A stretch of DNA of 64,000 nucleotides from Salinirussus salinus (GTDB lineage Archaea; Halobacteriota; Halobacteria; Halobacteriales; Haloarculaceae), in the NCBI RefSeq assembly GCF_009831455.1, contig NZ_WOWO01000004.1, positions 620,001-684,000 of the forward strand, in the 5' to 3' direction. Made by a program: the position numbers and the translations under genes. A model generated the notes under the pieces. That model saw nothing but the letters and a program-made list of their open reading frames with translations. It did no database searches and was not told where the DNA came from. Positions 24,911 through 34,235 of this stretch are shown here, in pieces; positions within the stretch are counted from its first letter, which is position 1, and each line of letters opens with the position of its first letter.

Positions 24911-26605
24911 GTGCGCCGTCCGCCAGTCCCCCCCGTCCGTACCCTCGCGCTCGCGGCCGCGGCCGTCTGTGCCCTCGCGGTCGCGTGGCTCTGGCTCTCT
25001 CCGCCGGCAGCCGCGGATCCGGTAGCCGCGACCGTCGACGGACCGGAACCGGACTCGCCGGCCCCTGAAGACGGTCCACGGTCCGCCGAAGACGGTCCTT
25101 CCACTCCCGGGATCGACGCGGTCTACCCGAACCCCGTCGCGGACGGGGACCGCGGGGAATTCGTCGTCCTCTCCGTTCCGCCGGGAACCGGCCTCGACGG
25201 CTTCAGTCTCGACGACGGCGAGGGCGCTGTCGCGCTGAACGGGACCGCGAGCGGCCGTGTCACCCTCTCGACGGCTCCGAACGCGACCGAGCGCCTGACC
25301 GGCCGGTCCGCACGCCCTCTCCCCGGTGAGCTCGCGCTCTCGAATTCCGGCGAGACGCTCCGGCTGCAGCGCGGCAACCGGACGGTCGATACCCTCTCGT
25401 ACACGAATGCCCCCGCGGCCGAGGTGGTCGACGCGTCCGGCGAGTGGCGCCCGCTCGGCGCGACGCACCGCCCGGTCGTCGGCGCCGGCCCCGGCCGGGC
25501 GCGGGCGTTCGTGTTGCCGGACGCACCGACCCTCGCCGTCTCCCGGCTCCGGGCGGCCGACCGGCGGGTGCTGCTCGCGGGCTACACCTTCTCCTCGCGG
25601 GCGGCGACGGAGGCGCTGGTTACGGCCGTCCGCCGGAACGTCACCGTCCGGGTGCTCGTCGACGGCGGACCGGTCGGGGGGATGTCCGCCCGGATGGCCC
25701 GCCGGCTGGACCGCCTCGCCGCCGCGGGCGCGGAGGTGCGCGTGCTCGACGGCCCGCGGGCCCGGTACGCCTTCCACCACGCGAAGTACGCCGTCGTCGA
25801 CGACCACGCGCTCGTGACGACCGAGAACTGGAAAGCCGCCGGCACGGGCGGCCACGGCAGCCGCGGGTGGGGCGTCGTGACCGGCCAGCCCGCCGTCGTG
25901 CGCGGGCTCGTCGACACCTTCCGGGCCGACGCCGGCTGGCAGGACGCCGTCCCCTGGCAGGAGGCGAAGCCGAACCTGACGACCACGGCCGGGGGCGCAC
26001 CGGCCAACGGGAGCTACCCGCGACGGTTCGACCCGCGGCGGGTCCGGGTCGAGGGCGCGCGCCTACTCGTCGCGCCCGACAACGCCGAGCGGGCGGTCGT
26101 CGGCCTCGTCGCGAACGCCACCGAATCCGTCCGGGTCGAGCAGGTGTCGGTCGGCGGCCGCCGCCAGCCGTTCCTGCGGGCCACCCTCGACGCTGCCCGC
26201 CGCGGCGCGACGGTGCGGGTCCTGCTCAGCGGCGCCTGGTACGTCCGCGAGGACAACCGCAACATCACCACCTACCTGAACCGACGGGCGCGCGAGGAGG
26301 GGCTGGACCTCGAGGCACGGGTCGCGGCCCCGCGGGGCCGCTACGAAAAGATCCACGCCAAGGGGGTGGTCGTCGACGGCGACCGCGTCGTGGTCGGCAG
26401 CCTGAACTGGAACAACTACTCCGCGCGGCGGAACCGGGAGGTGGCAGTCGTCCTGGAGGGCGAGGAGCCCGCGCGGTACTTCCGGCGGGTGTTCCGGGCC
26501 GACTGGCGGGGCGGCCGGTGGACGCTGCCGGCCGGCGTCGCGGTCGCGTGTCTGGTTGCCGCCCTGGCCGCCGCCTGGCGGGCCCGCCGGATCGAGTTCG
26601 CGTAG
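24911..26605 (+). CDS. Secreted phospholipase-D-like protein with lamin-tail-like domain
   Basis: This 564-residue protein has an N-terminal hydrophobic helix (about 10-35), a lamin-tail-like beta domain (about 70-160, starting GIDAVYPNPVADGDRGEFVVL), two phospholipase-D-type domains and a C-terminal membrane helix (about 537-556). Both HxK-x4-D motifs are intact: His290/Lys292/Asp297 (HAKYAVVDD) and His482/Lys484/Asp489 (HAKGVVVDGD). It is therefore likely a surface-anchored phosphodiesterase acting on DNA, nucleotides or lipids outside the cell. The GTG start at 24911 is chosen because the signal helix follows and a cttttatc TATA-like box lies about 20 bp upstream; the open frame extending to 24668 lies inside the HEAT gene. 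Confidence 0.8.
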   Translation: MRRPPVPPVRTLALAAAAVCALAVAWLWLSPPAAADPVAATVDGPEPDSPAPEDGPRSAEDGPSTPGIDAVYPNPVADGDRGEFVVLSVPPGTGLDGFSLDDGEGAVALNGTASGRVTLSTAPNATERLTGRSARPLPGELALSNSGETLRLQRGNRTVDTLSYTNAPAAEVVDASGEWRPLGATHRPVVGAGPGRARAFVLPDAPTLAVSRLRAADRRVLLAGYTFSSRAATEALVTAVRRNVTVRVLVDGGPVGGMSARMARRLDRLAAAGAEVRVLDGPRARYAFHHAKYAVVDDHALVTTENWKAAGTGGHGSRGWGVVTGQPAVVRGLVDTFRADAGWQDAVPWQEAKPNLTTTAGGAPANGSYPRRFDPRRVRVEGARLLVAPDNAERAVVGLVANATESVRVEQVSVGGRRQPFLRATLDAARRGATVRVLLSGAWYVREDNRNITTYLNRRAREEGLDLEARVAAPRGRYEKIHAKGVVVDGDRVVVGSLNWNNYSARRNREVAVVLEGEEPARYFRRVFRADWRGGRWTLPAGVAVACLVAALAAAWRARRIEFA

Positions 26606-26608
26606 TAC

Positions 26609-28501
26609 TCAGTCGTCGGCAACGGCTGCCGAACTCCCGAGTTCCTCGTCGAGTTCGGCCTCGGCCATCTTCCCGACCAGCGCCTCGATGACCTCCTCGC
26701 GCATCCCCTTCACGAACTTGATCGAGCCGACGACGAGGTGGCCGCCGCCGCTGACGCCGCCGCCCTCGACCTCCTCTTTGAGTTCGGCGACCATCTCCGG
26801 GATGTCGAGCCGGACGCCGTCGCTCCGGAGGACCGCGAAGTCCGGCCCGAAGCCGATCGTGATGACGGGGTCGCCGGTCTCGGCGACCTTCCGGTCGTGG
26901 ACCTTGCCGGTGGTCTTGCCCGGCGCGGGGTAGGTAAAGCGGCGTGCGTGTTCCTCCACGTCGACCCGGTAGAGGTGGGCGCCGTTCTCGAGGGTCTCGT
27001 GGGTGACGTGTTCCATCGCCACGCCCAGCTGGGTGTCGACGTCCTGCTCGGCGCGCTCGGCGAGCAGGTCGACGAGGTCGGCGTGGCGCTCGGGGTCGTC
27101 GCAGTTCACGTCGAGGACGTCGTAGATCAGTTCGCGACCGTCGTCATAGCGCAGCCAGAAGGTCGCGTAATCGAGCGCCTCACCGATGTCCTGCAGGCGG
27201 TCCTCGTCGTAGCCGGCCTCCCGGGCGAGGTCGAGGTAGTCGGCCATCCCCTCCCCCTCCGAGCGGTCGGCCAGCCCCGCGACGGCGGGGACGTGGCGCA
27301 CGTCCTCGGTGATCTCGGGGGCGATCATCCGCGCCAGCTCCACACAGAGCATCCCCGTGGTCACCGCGTAGTCCTCGTCGTGGAGGTAGGGGTTGACGTG
27401 TTTCTCCACGAGTCCCTCGACGGCCCCGGGGTCGGGGTGGTGGTGGTCGACGACCACGACCGGGATGTCGTAGTGGGCGAGATTCCGGTAGGCCGGGGTG
27501 TCCTCCTCCGTCGAGCCGTTGTCGAGCATCAACAGGAGCGGCAGCTTCTGGCCGTGGCGCTTGCGGTCCTCCAGCGCGAAGTTCAGGTCGCGGGTGACGT
27601 CCTCCATCTCGTAGAACGGCGCCTTGCTGGGCAGGCGTTTGAGCAGGTGCCGGGGTGCCTCGGGGTCGGCGTGGGTCTCGGCGATGAACCGCTCCAGGGC
27701 GTGCTGGAGGGGGGCGCTGGCACAGAGGCCGTCGCCGTCGGCGTGGTGGCGCATCCGGATCGGCCGTCCCTCGAGAACGGTCTCCCGGAGCAGGCGGGCG
27801 ACCTCCCGGAGGTCGTCGTAGAGCTTGCCGAGCGCGGGCCAGTCGACCAGCGGGTCGACGTCCGCCGGCGCAGCGAGTTCGGCGGTGGCGGCCTCGAGCC
27901 GGTCCTCGACGTCGGCCGCGGCCGCCCCCTCCAGGACGGCGAGGTCGCCGACCTCGAGCTGGGAGTGGCCGTCGCGGGTCTCGACCGCGCCGGTCGCGCG
28001 GACGACGTCGCCGACACCGACCTCGGGGTAGGCGCGCACGCCGGCCTCCTCGAAGGCCGCACACGGCGTGGTCCCCGTCTCGTCGCGGACCTGGAAGATG
28101 GTGGGGCCGCCGGTCTGTTTGGCCTGGACGACCCGCCCCTCGATGTGGCCGACCCCGCCGACCGCGTCTTCGAGTTCGGCCATCGTCAGCCGGTCGCCGC
28201 GGCCGACGGTGCGGGTCTCGTAGCCCGTGACCCGCACCTCCTCGAAACCCAGGTCGCCGTCCTCGTGGATCGTCGCCAGTTCGACGATGAGTTCGTCGCC
28301 GACCTCGTAGTCGCCGACGAGGTTCGAGGCGTGGACGAGCCCGGACACTTCCTCGGAGAGGTCGACGAAGACGCCGTAGTCGACCACGCCGTTGACGGTC
28401 GCGTGGTAGTGCGCTCCCTCCTCGACGTCGGAGACGGTACAGCCCGACGCGAGGTCGTAGACGACGGTGGCACCGTCGCCGGTGCCGTCTGCTTGGGACA
28501 T
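26609..28501 (-). CDS. DHH-family nuclease/phosphoesterase with S1 and OB domains (RecJ-like)
   Basis: This 630-residue protein combines an S1 RNA-binding domain (about 25-85), an OB-fold (about 120-195), a DHH catalytic domain (about 225-460) and a DHHA1 domain (about 530-610). Catalytic motifs are intact: HADGDG (motif I), LMLDNGS, VVVDHHHPD (the DHH motif) and GGGHLVVGS in DHHA1. It is a likely 5'-3' single-stranded exonuclease or cyclic-dinucleotide-type phosphoesterase that may act on RNA because of its S1 domain. It contrasts with the degenerate RecJ-like protein at 16793-17893. Its 3' end lies 4 bp from the convergent PLD gene. Confidence 0.86.
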   Translation of the reverse strand: MSQADGTGDGATVVYDLASGCTVSDVEEGAHYHATVNGVVDYGVFVDLSEEVSGLVHASNLVGDYEVGDELIVELATIHEDGDLGFEEVRVTGYETRTVGRGDRLTMAELEDAVGGVGHIEGRVVQAKQTGGPTIFQVRDETGTTPCAAFEEAGVRAYPEVGVGDVVRATGAVETRDGHSQLEVGDLAVLEGAAAADVEDRLEAATAELAAPADVDPLVDWPALGKLYDDLREVARLLRETVLEGRPIRMRHHADGDGLCASAPLQHALERFIAETHADPEAPRHLLKRLPSKAPFYEMEDVTRDLNFALEDRKRHGQKLPLLLMLDNGSTEEDTPAYRNLAHYDIPVVVVDHHHPDPGAVEGLVEKHVNPYLHDEDYAVTTGMLCVELARMIAPEITEDVRHVPAVAGLADRSEGEGMADYLDLAREAGYDEDRLQDIGEALDYATFWLRYDDGRELIYDVLDVNCDDPERHADLVDLLAERAEQDVDTQLGVAMEHVTHETLENGAHLYRVDVEEHARRFTYPAPGKTTGKVHDRKVAETGDPVITIGFGPDFAVLRSDGVRLDIPEMVAELKEEVEGGGVSGGGHLVVGSIKFVKGMREEVIEALVGKMAEAELDEELGSSAAVADD

Positions 28502-28628
28502 ACCGGCTAGACGTAACGAGCGGGGTTTCTACCCTTCGGTCTCCACTCCCGGCCGACCCGCCGGCCCGGGCGGGAGCGGTGCCGCACACTCCGGAACGCT
28601 TAGAAGGAGCGCGCACCCAGCGGGGAAC

Positions 28629-29144
28629 ATGGGACTGTTTCGCTCGGGTGAGGTCCTCGGCATCGCCGAGGAGGCACTCGAGTTCGCCCGCGAGGCCGCC
28701 CGCGACGCCCACCCGGACGAGTACATGGGGCTGCTCCGCGGCGAGGCCGCCTCGAACCTCGGGCTGGAGGAGTCGGGAACCGTGCTGACGGAGGTGCTGG
28801 TCATCCCCGGCACCGAGACCAACCCCGTCAGCGCCACTGTCGACACGAACATGGTACCGAACGACACCCGCGCGGCGGGCTCGATCCACTCCCACCCCAA
28901 CGGGGTGCTCCGGCCCAGCGACGCCGACCTCGGAACCTTCGGGCGCAACCGCGTCCACATCATCCTCGGAGCGCCCTACGGCCCCGACGACTGGCAGGCC
29001 TACGACCGGGAGGGCCAGCCGGTCGACCTGCCGGTGCTCGACGTCCCGCTCCCCGAGGAGGAGTTCTTCGATTTCACCCAGGCGGACATCGACCGGCAGC
29101 TCCGGGAGGAGGACCTCGATGTCGACCCCCGCGGGGGGCGGTGA
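28629..29144 (+). CDS. JAMM/MPN metalloprotease (possible desampylase, JAMM2-like)
   Basis: This 171-residue protein has the full JAMM zinc site: Glu31, His87-Ser88-His89, Ser97 and Asp100 (H-S-H-x7-S-x2-D). Haloarchaeal JAMM proteases such as HvJAMM1 remove ubiquitin-like SAMPs from proteins or activate them; this one looks more like the JAMM2 group, whose role is less clear. ATG 28629 starts the conserved [10 protein letters not shown]; the longer upstream frame is not conserved-looking. It begins an operon with ribL (4-bp gap) and a PHP protein. Confidence 0.8.
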   Translation: MGLFRSGEVLGIAEEALEFAREAARDAHPDEYMGLLRGEAASNLGLEESGTVLTEVLVIPGTETNPVSATVDTNMVPNDTRAAGSIHSHPNGVLRPSDADLGTFGRNRVHIILGAPYGPDDWQAYDREGQPVDLPVLDVPLPEEEFFDFTQADIDRQLREEDLDVDPRGGR

Positions 29145-29148
29145 GCCG

Positions 29149-29631
29149 ATGACCGACCGCGCCGTCGCCCAGGGGACCTTCGACATCCTCCACCCCGGCC
29201 ACGTCCACTACCTCCGGGAGGCCGCCGACATGGCCGACGAGCTACACGTCATCGTCGCCCGCGGGGAGAACGTCACCCACAAGACACCCCCCGTGATCCC
29301 CGACCGCCAGCGCGTCGAGATGGTCGGTGCTCTGGGGGCCGTCGACGAGGCCCGGCTGGGCCATCCCGATGACTACTTCGTCCCCATCGCCGACATCGAC
29401 CCGTCGGTGATCGTCCTCGGCCACGACCAGCACCACGACGAGGACGCCATCGCGGCGGCGCTCGCCGACCGCGGGCTGGACTGCGAGGTCGTCCGCGCGT
29501 CCGGTCGGGAGGCCGGCGAGGAAGAACTCCTCTCGACAGGCGTGATCATCGAGCGCGTGCTACAGGAGCGTGGCCACGCCGACTCCGGTGACCGGCCCGC
29601 CTCCCAGCCCACCGAACGGGGGGACGACTGA
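29149..29631 (+). CDS. FAD synthase / cytidylyltransferase-like adenylyltransferase RibL
   Basis: This is a nucleotidyltransferase of about 160 residues with the HxGH motif ([12 protein letters not shown], about 12-23) and the C-terminal STGVIIER block that replaces the ISSTxIR signature. Archaeal RibL makes FAD from FMN and ATP. ATG 29149 is chosen because it follows the JAMM stop by 4 bp and places the HxGH motif at the usual distance; an ATG at 29119 overlapping the JAMM gene is possible. Its stop overlaps the PHP start (TGATG). Confidence 0.86.
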   Translation: MTDRAVAQGTFDILHPGHVHYLREAADMADELHVIVARGENVTHKTPPVIPDRQRVEMVGALGAVDEARLGHPDDYFVPIADIDPSVIVLGHDQHHDEDAIAAALADRGLDCEVVRASGREAGEEELLSTGVIIERVLQERGHADSGDRPASQPTERGDD

Positions 29632-30404
29632 TGCGGGACTACCACGTCCACTCCAACTACTCCGACGGCGCCTTCCTGTTCCGGATGACCGCCGCCGCCG
29701 AGGAGGCGGGGCTCGACGGCGTGGGCATCGCCGACCACTGCATGCTCCCGGTCAGCGAACGCCAGCGCCGCTCCCGGAACACGGTTGGGTTCACCCTCGA
29801 CGCCACCCACGAGCGCCGCCGGGAGGCCATCGAGTACCTCGACGAGGGCCGCGACATCGACGTCTACGACGCCGTCGAGATGGACTACGACCCCCGCGGC
29901 GAGGAGGAGATCGCCGACTTCCTCGCGGAGGCGGGCTTCGACTACGCTATCGGCAGCGTCCACTCCGTCGACGACACGTTCGTCCAGTGGGAGGGTGAGT
30001 TCGCCGACATGGACGAGGGCGAACTCGAGGCCTTCGTCGACGACTACTACGACGCGCTCGTCGACCTCGTGGAGTCGGAACTCTTCGCCATCGCCGCCCA
30101 CCCCGACCTGATCGAGCGGACCGACTCGCTCCGGGGGCGGTCGACGGTCGACCACTACCGCCGGGTCGCCGACGCCCTCGCCGACTCCCGGACGGTTCCC
30201 GAACTCAACGCCGGGCGCGCGCTCCAGGACATCGGCGTGGTCCACCCCTCCGAGGAATTTCTCGAGGCGCTTTTGGACCGCGATGTCGGGGTGACGGTCG
30301 GGACCGACGCCCACGCGCCCGGGGAACTGGGGCCGCGGGCGGAGTTCCTCCGCGAGCGGGTCACGGAGCTCGGGCTCGAGCCCGCTTCGCCGTTCGACGA
30401 GTAG
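29631..30404 (+). CDS. PHP-domain metal-dependent phosphoesterase
   Basis: This 257-residue PHP-domain protein has the N-terminal metal-binding motif His5-x-His7...Asp12 (DYHVHSNYSDG) and later IADHC, GSVHS, AAHPDLI and GTDAHAP, which supply the remaining ligands. The family includes histidinol-phosphate phosphatase (HisK) and phosphoesterases of the RNase AM type. Length and the HHD start fit HisK-like members, and hisD is elsewhere in this window, so histidinol phosphatase is a reasonable but unproven function. Its ATG overlaps the ribL stop by one base. Confidence 0.8.
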   Translation: MRDYHVHSNYSDGAFLFRMTAAAEEAGLDGVGIADHCMLPVSERQRRSRNTVGFTLDATHERRREAIEYLDEGRDIDVYDAVEMDYDPRGEEEIADFLAEAGFDYAIGSVHSVDDTFVQWEGEFADMDEGELEAFVDDYYDALVDLVESELFAIAAHPDLIERTDSLRGRSTVDHYRRVADALADSRTVPELNAGRALQDIGVVHPSEEFLEALLDRDVGVTVGTDAHAPGELGPRAEFLRERVTELGLEPASPFDE

Positions 30405-30412
30405 ACCGCCGC

Positions 30413-32419
30413 TCACTCCCCGAAGGCGGCCTGCCTGCCGTTGCGGTCGCTATCTCCGTCCCCTGACCCGTCCCGGAGCATCACGGTGACGGTGGTGCCG
30501 TCCTCGACGCGGGCGCTGACCTCGCCGCCGGCGCCAGTGACGACCCAGTTGACGAACCAGAGTCCGAGGCCGCTGCTGTGTTCCAGCGGCGTCTCGAACC
30601 CGCGTTCGAGCATCTCCCGCTCCTCGGCCGGGAGCCCCGGACCGTCGTCGCTGACCCGGACCGCGACCCGCCCGTCCCCGGCGGAGTCGACGTCGATGTC
30701 GACGGTCGCCCCCGGTCCGGCGTGTTCGGCCGCGTTGTCGCCGAGTTCGGAAAGCGCTGCCCGGAGCGCACCCGGAGCGACGACCCGCTGGCTCCCGGGC
30801 GCGGTCACCGACACGTCGCTGTCGGGGTGGTCCCTGCGGAGTTCGCTGGCGACGCTCTCGACGACCGGGACGACGTCGGTCGCCGAGGCCTCGCCCTCGG
30901 TCCCGACGGCGCCGCTGATGGTGTTCGCCTTCCGGCCGAGTTCGACCAGACTTTTCGCGCGGCCGGTGATGGCATCGAGGTCCGCGGCGCCGTCGACCGC
31001 CGCCCCGTCGAGTTCCTCGCGGAGGTGCTGGGCGCGCGCGAGCACGACACTCATTCCGTTACGGAGGTTGTGACGCAACACGCGGTTGAGCACCTGGATC
31101 AGGCGCTCCTTGCGCTTGCGGTCGGTCACGTCGCGCTGGAAGCCGACGAAGTGGGTGGTCTCCCCGCGCCCGTCTTCCACAGGCGCGATCAGGAGTTCGT
31201 TCCAGAACGGCGTCCCGTCCTTGCGGTAGTTCAGCAGTTCCGTGTGGACGGGCTCTTCGGCGGAGAGCGCCGCCCGGATCCCGTCGACCGGCGTCCGGTC
31301 GGTCCCCGGGCCCTGGAGCTTCCGGCAGTTCTCCCCCGCCAGTTCGTCCCAGCCGTAGCCGGTCATCTCCTGGAACTGCCCGTTGGCGTAGACGAGCCCG
31401 TTGTCGCCGCCGGCGTCGGCGATGGTGACCCCGACCGGCGCCGCGTCGATGGCCCGGTCTTTCAGGCGGAGTTCCTCCTCGCGCTCGCGGCGGTCGCTGA
31501 TGTCCCGGGCGATCCCCTGGACGTAGGTCCGCCCGTCCAGCTCGAGGTAGCTGGCGCTTATCTCGACGGGGACCGTCGTCCCGTCGGCCCGCTCGATCCG
31601 GACCGGCGTGCCGTCCTCGTGGCGGGTGATACTTCCGTCGGCGTCCAGGGAGTGCTGGAACTGTTCCCAGTACGCCGGGTCCTCGGCGGGGTTGAACACC
31701 TCCATGCCCCGCCCGACGAGCCCGCCCTCCGTGTAGCCGGTCAGCTCCGCCGCGGCCTCGTTGGCCTCGACGATGGTCCCGGTCTCCGCCTCGGCGAGGA
31801 AGACCGCGTCCGGCGCCTCCTCGACCAGGGACTCGTACTTGCGCTCGCTGCGCTCCAGCGCCTGCTGGCGGCGGTCGAGGTCGCGCTCGCGGCGCTCCAG
31901 CTCCCGCTCGTACTCGGCGGTCTCGCGCTCGCGGCCGTACACCTGCGCGGCGAGTTCGACGAACGCACGCTCCGTGGGGGTAAACGCCGGCTCACGGGTG
32001 CGCTCGTCGGCGAAACACAGCGTCCCGACCACCTCGCCGTCGACCCGCAGCGGCGTCCCCAGATAACAGCCCAGCCCGTGTTCGGCGTAGGCCGGGTCCT
32101 CCTTCCACCCCTCCTCGAGCGCGTCGGAGACCGCAAGCGCCGAGTCCGCCTCGATACACTTCCGGCAGTAGGTCCGCGACAGCGGGAAGCTCGCGCCCTC
32201 CTGCAGGACCCTGTCGTCGGTGCTCGCCGTCACCTCGAACGTGCCGGCCACGAGGTCCACCGACGAGACGAACCCGAGGTCCACCCCGAGGTAGTCGGTC
32301 CCGAGTTCGAGCACGCCCTCCCGCTTTTCGGCCAGCGACAGCTCCGGGTCCTCGATGATCCGGTACAGCCGGCGCCGGCTCTCGTCGTGTGTCAGCGAGG
32401 AGGGACGGGATTGAGCCAT
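30413..32419 (-). CDS. GAF-PAS-LOV sensor histidine kinase
   Basis: This soluble 668-residue kinase has a GAF domain (about 25-165), a coiled coil (165-192), a PAS domain (193-312), a second PAS domain with LOV features (320-436), a HisKA-like segment with phospho-acceptor His450 (VLRHNLRN) and an HATPase domain (about 540-645: ELGDNAAEH, DDGPGLP, GLGLWFVNW). The LOV core is striking: GENCRKLQG with photo-adduct Cys365, NYRKDGTPFWN (Asn397, Asn407) and GFQRDV (Gln428), all residues that bind FMN and form the cysteinyl adduct. It is thus a likely blue-light-responsive kinase. No receiver gene is adjacent. It has no membrane helix. Convergent with the PHP gene. Confidence 0.88.
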   Translation of the reverse strand: MAQSRPSSLTHDESRRRLYRIIEDPELSLAEKREGVLELGTDYLGVDLGFVSSVDLVAGTFEVTASTDDRVLQEGASFPLSRTYCRKCIEADSALAVSDALEEGWKEDPAYAEHGLGCYLGTPLRVDGEVVGTLCFADERTREPAFTPTERAFVELAAQVYGRERETAEYERELERRERDLDRRQQALERSERKYESLVEEAPDAVFLAEAETGTIVEANEAAAELTGYTEGGLVGRGMEVFNPAEDPAYWEQFQHSLDADGSITRHEDGTPVRIERADGTTVPVEISASYLELDGRTYVQGIARDISDRREREEELRLKDRAIDAAPVGVTIADAGGDNGLVYANGQFQEMTGYGWDELAGENCRKLQGPGTDRTPVDGIRAALSAEEPVHTELLNYRKDGTPFWNELLIAPVEDGRGETTHFVGFQRDVTDRKRKERLIQVLNRVLRHNLRNGMSVVLARAQHLREELDGAAVDGAADLDAITGRAKSLVELGRKANTISGAVGTEGEASATDVVPVVESVASELRRDHPDSDVSVTAPGSQRVVAPGALRAALSELGDNAAEHAGPGATVDIDVDSAGDGRVAVRVSDDGPGLPAEEREMLERGFETPLEHSSGLGLWFVNWVVTGAGGEVSARVEDGTTVTVMLRDGSGDGDSDRNGRQAAFGE

Positions 32420-32472
32420 TCACAACTGGTAACCGTCCCGCCAACAAAGCGCTACTCCCAACTCAGTTAGGG

Positions 32473-33627
32473 CTACAGCAGCCCCTCGTCGTCCAGCCGG
32501 GCGACGGCCTCACGCAGGCGGTCCTTGCTGTTGGCGTAGGAGATCCGCGCGTAGCCCGGCGAGCCGAAGGCGCTGCCGGGGACGGTGGCGACGTGGGCGT
32601 CCTCGATGGCCTGCTCGCACCAGGCCTGGTCGTCGTCGGCGACGGCGGGCATCATGTAGAAGGCCCCCTGGGGCTCGGGGACGGTGACGCCGTGGTTCCG
32701 GAGCAGGTCGATGAGCATGTCCCGCCGCTCGGCGAAGGCGTCGCGCATCTCCACGACGGCGTCGTCGGTGTTCTCCAGGGCCTCGACCCCGGCGTGCTGG
32801 ACGAAGTTGACAGCACAGGAGACGGAGTGGCTGTGGACCTTCCCGGCCTGGTCGACGACCTCCTCGGGGGCCGCGAAGTAGCCCAGCCGCCAGCCGGTCA
32901 TCGCGTAGGCCTTCGAGAAGCCGTTGAGCGTCACCGTGCGGTCCTGCATGCCGGCGAAGGTCCCGAGACTCGTGGCGGCCGCGCCGTCGTAGGTGATCTC
33001 CTTGTAGATCTCGTCGGAGATGACAGTCACGTCGTGTTTGACGGCGACGTCGCGGACGCCCTCGAGGGCGGTCTCGGAGTAGACCGCGCCCGTCGGGTTC
33101 GCCGGGGAGTTCACGACCAGTAGCTCGGTGTCGTCGGTGACCGCATCCGTGAGGTCGCCCAGCGCGTCCTCGAGCCGGAAGTCGTACTGGGCGGTGTCCA
33201 CCCGGGTCAGCCGGCCGCCGGCGAGTTTCGCCATCGCCTCGTAGGAGACCCACGCCGGGTCCAGCAGCACCACCTCGTCGCCGTCGTCGACGATGGTCTG
33301 GAAGACCTCGTAGAGAGCCTGCTTGCCCCCCGGCGTGACCATCACGTTCTCGGGGCCGTAGAAGTCCAGCCCGTCGCCGGCGAGCTTGTCGGCGATGGCC
33401 TCCCGGAGCTGCGGGATCCCCTGGGAGGTGGTGTAGCCGGTCTTGCCGTCCTCCAGGGCCCGCTCGGCGGCGTCCTTGATGTTCTGTGGGGTGTCGAAGT
33501 CGGGTTCGCCGACGCTGAGGTCGACGACGTCGACGCCCTCTGCTTCGAGTGCGCTCGCCTTGTTGCTGATGGCGAGGGTCGCACTCGGCGATACGCGCTC
33601 GACGCGGTCTGCGAAGTCGAAGTTCAT
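32473..33627 (-). CDS. Class I/II pyridoxal-phosphate aminotransferase (aspartate aminotransferase type)
   Basis: This 384-residue fold-type I aminotransferase has the conserved VGEPDFDTP, NSPANPTGAVY, ISDEIYKEI, NGFSKAYAMTGWRLGY (containing the PLP-binding Lys) and a C-terminal ARISYANS, where Arg binds the substrate carboxylate. It probably transfers the amino group between aspartate or another amino acid and 2-oxoglutarate; exact substrates are uncertain. ATG 33627 gives MNFDFADRVERV, the usual start. Its start overlaps the ribH stop by 4 bp (ATGA), so ribH and this gene form one transcript. Confidence 0.92.
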   Translation of the reverse strand: MNFDFADRVERVSPSATLAISNKASALEAEGVDVVDLSVGEPDFDTPQNIKDAAERALEDGKTGYTTSQGIPQLREAIADKLAGDGLDFYGPENVMVTPGGKQALYEVFQTIVDDGDEVVLLDPAWVSYEAMAKLAGGRLTRVDTAQYDFRLEDALGDLTDAVTDDTELLVVNSPANPTGAVYSETALEGVRDVAVKHDVTVISDEIYKEITYDGAAATSLGTFAGMQDRTVTLNGFSKAYAMTGWRLGYFAAPEEVVDQAGKVHSHSVSCAVNFVQHAGVEALENTDDAVVEMRDAFAERRDMLIDLLRNHGVTVPEPQGAFYMMPAVADDDQAWCEQAIEDAHVATVPGSAFGSPGYARISYANSKDRLREAVARLDDEGLL

Positions 33628-34100
33628 GGGTCGTGGTCGGTGTCGGCTGTCGGATCGTGGTCGGATACCGGTTCGGCCACGGGACTGCGGTCGAGTTCCT
33701 CGACGGTCTCGATGGCGCTCTCGACGACCTCGCCGCCCTTGGGGACCCGCTCTTCGGCCTCGGCCCGGCTCATGCCGGGCCCGAGGATCCCGCACATGAC
33801 GGGCGTGTCGCGGTCGAGACTGACGTCGGTCAGCCCCTGGGCGGCCGCCGCGGCGATCACCTGGTCGTGGTCGGTGTCGCCGGTGACGACGGCGCCGAGG
33901 ACGACGACGGCGTCGATGTCCTCGCGGCGGGCCAGCCGGTCGGCCGCCAGCGGCGTGTCGTAGGAGCCCGGCACCGTGAGCTCCGCGGCGAGGGTCGCGC
34001 CGCGCTCCGCCGCGGCCTCGCGGGCGTGCTCGGCCATCCGCTCGACGACCGACTCCCCGCTCTTGTCGTACGCGGCGACGACCAGTCCGAGGCGCACCAT
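33624..34100 (-). CDS. 6,7-dimethyl-8-ribityllumazine synthase
   Basis: RibH condenses 5-amino-6-ribitylaminouracil with 3,4-dihydroxy-2-butanone 4-phosphate in riboflavin synthesis. The 158-residue protein shows VPGSYDTPLAA, VVLGAVVTGDTDHD and DTPVMCGILG, the haloarchaeal RibH blocks. ATG 34100 begins MVRLGLVVAAYDKS. Its C-terminal tail is His/Asp-rich. It is coupled to the aminotransferase by an ATGA overlap. With ribL at 29 kb it is one of two flavin-synthesis genes here. Confidence 0.9.
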   Translation of the reverse strand: MVRLGLVVAAYDKSGESVVERMAEHAREAAAERGATLAAELTVPGSYDTPLAADRLARREDIDAVVVLGAVVTGDTDHDQVIAAAAAQGLTDVSLDRDTPVMCGILGPGMSRAEAEERVPKGGEVVESAIETVEELDRSPVAEPVSDHDPTADTDHDP

Positions 34101-34235
34101 ACCTCTCCGGCAGTCCCGGGCGATAAAAGGCCTGCCGTTTGCGCGAGCCGCTCGTCCGTCGCCCGGACCCGCCACCCCCTGTCGCTCCCGGCTGAAACCA
34201 CAAGGATTCTATCCACCCGCCCCGCGTGGGCGGGT

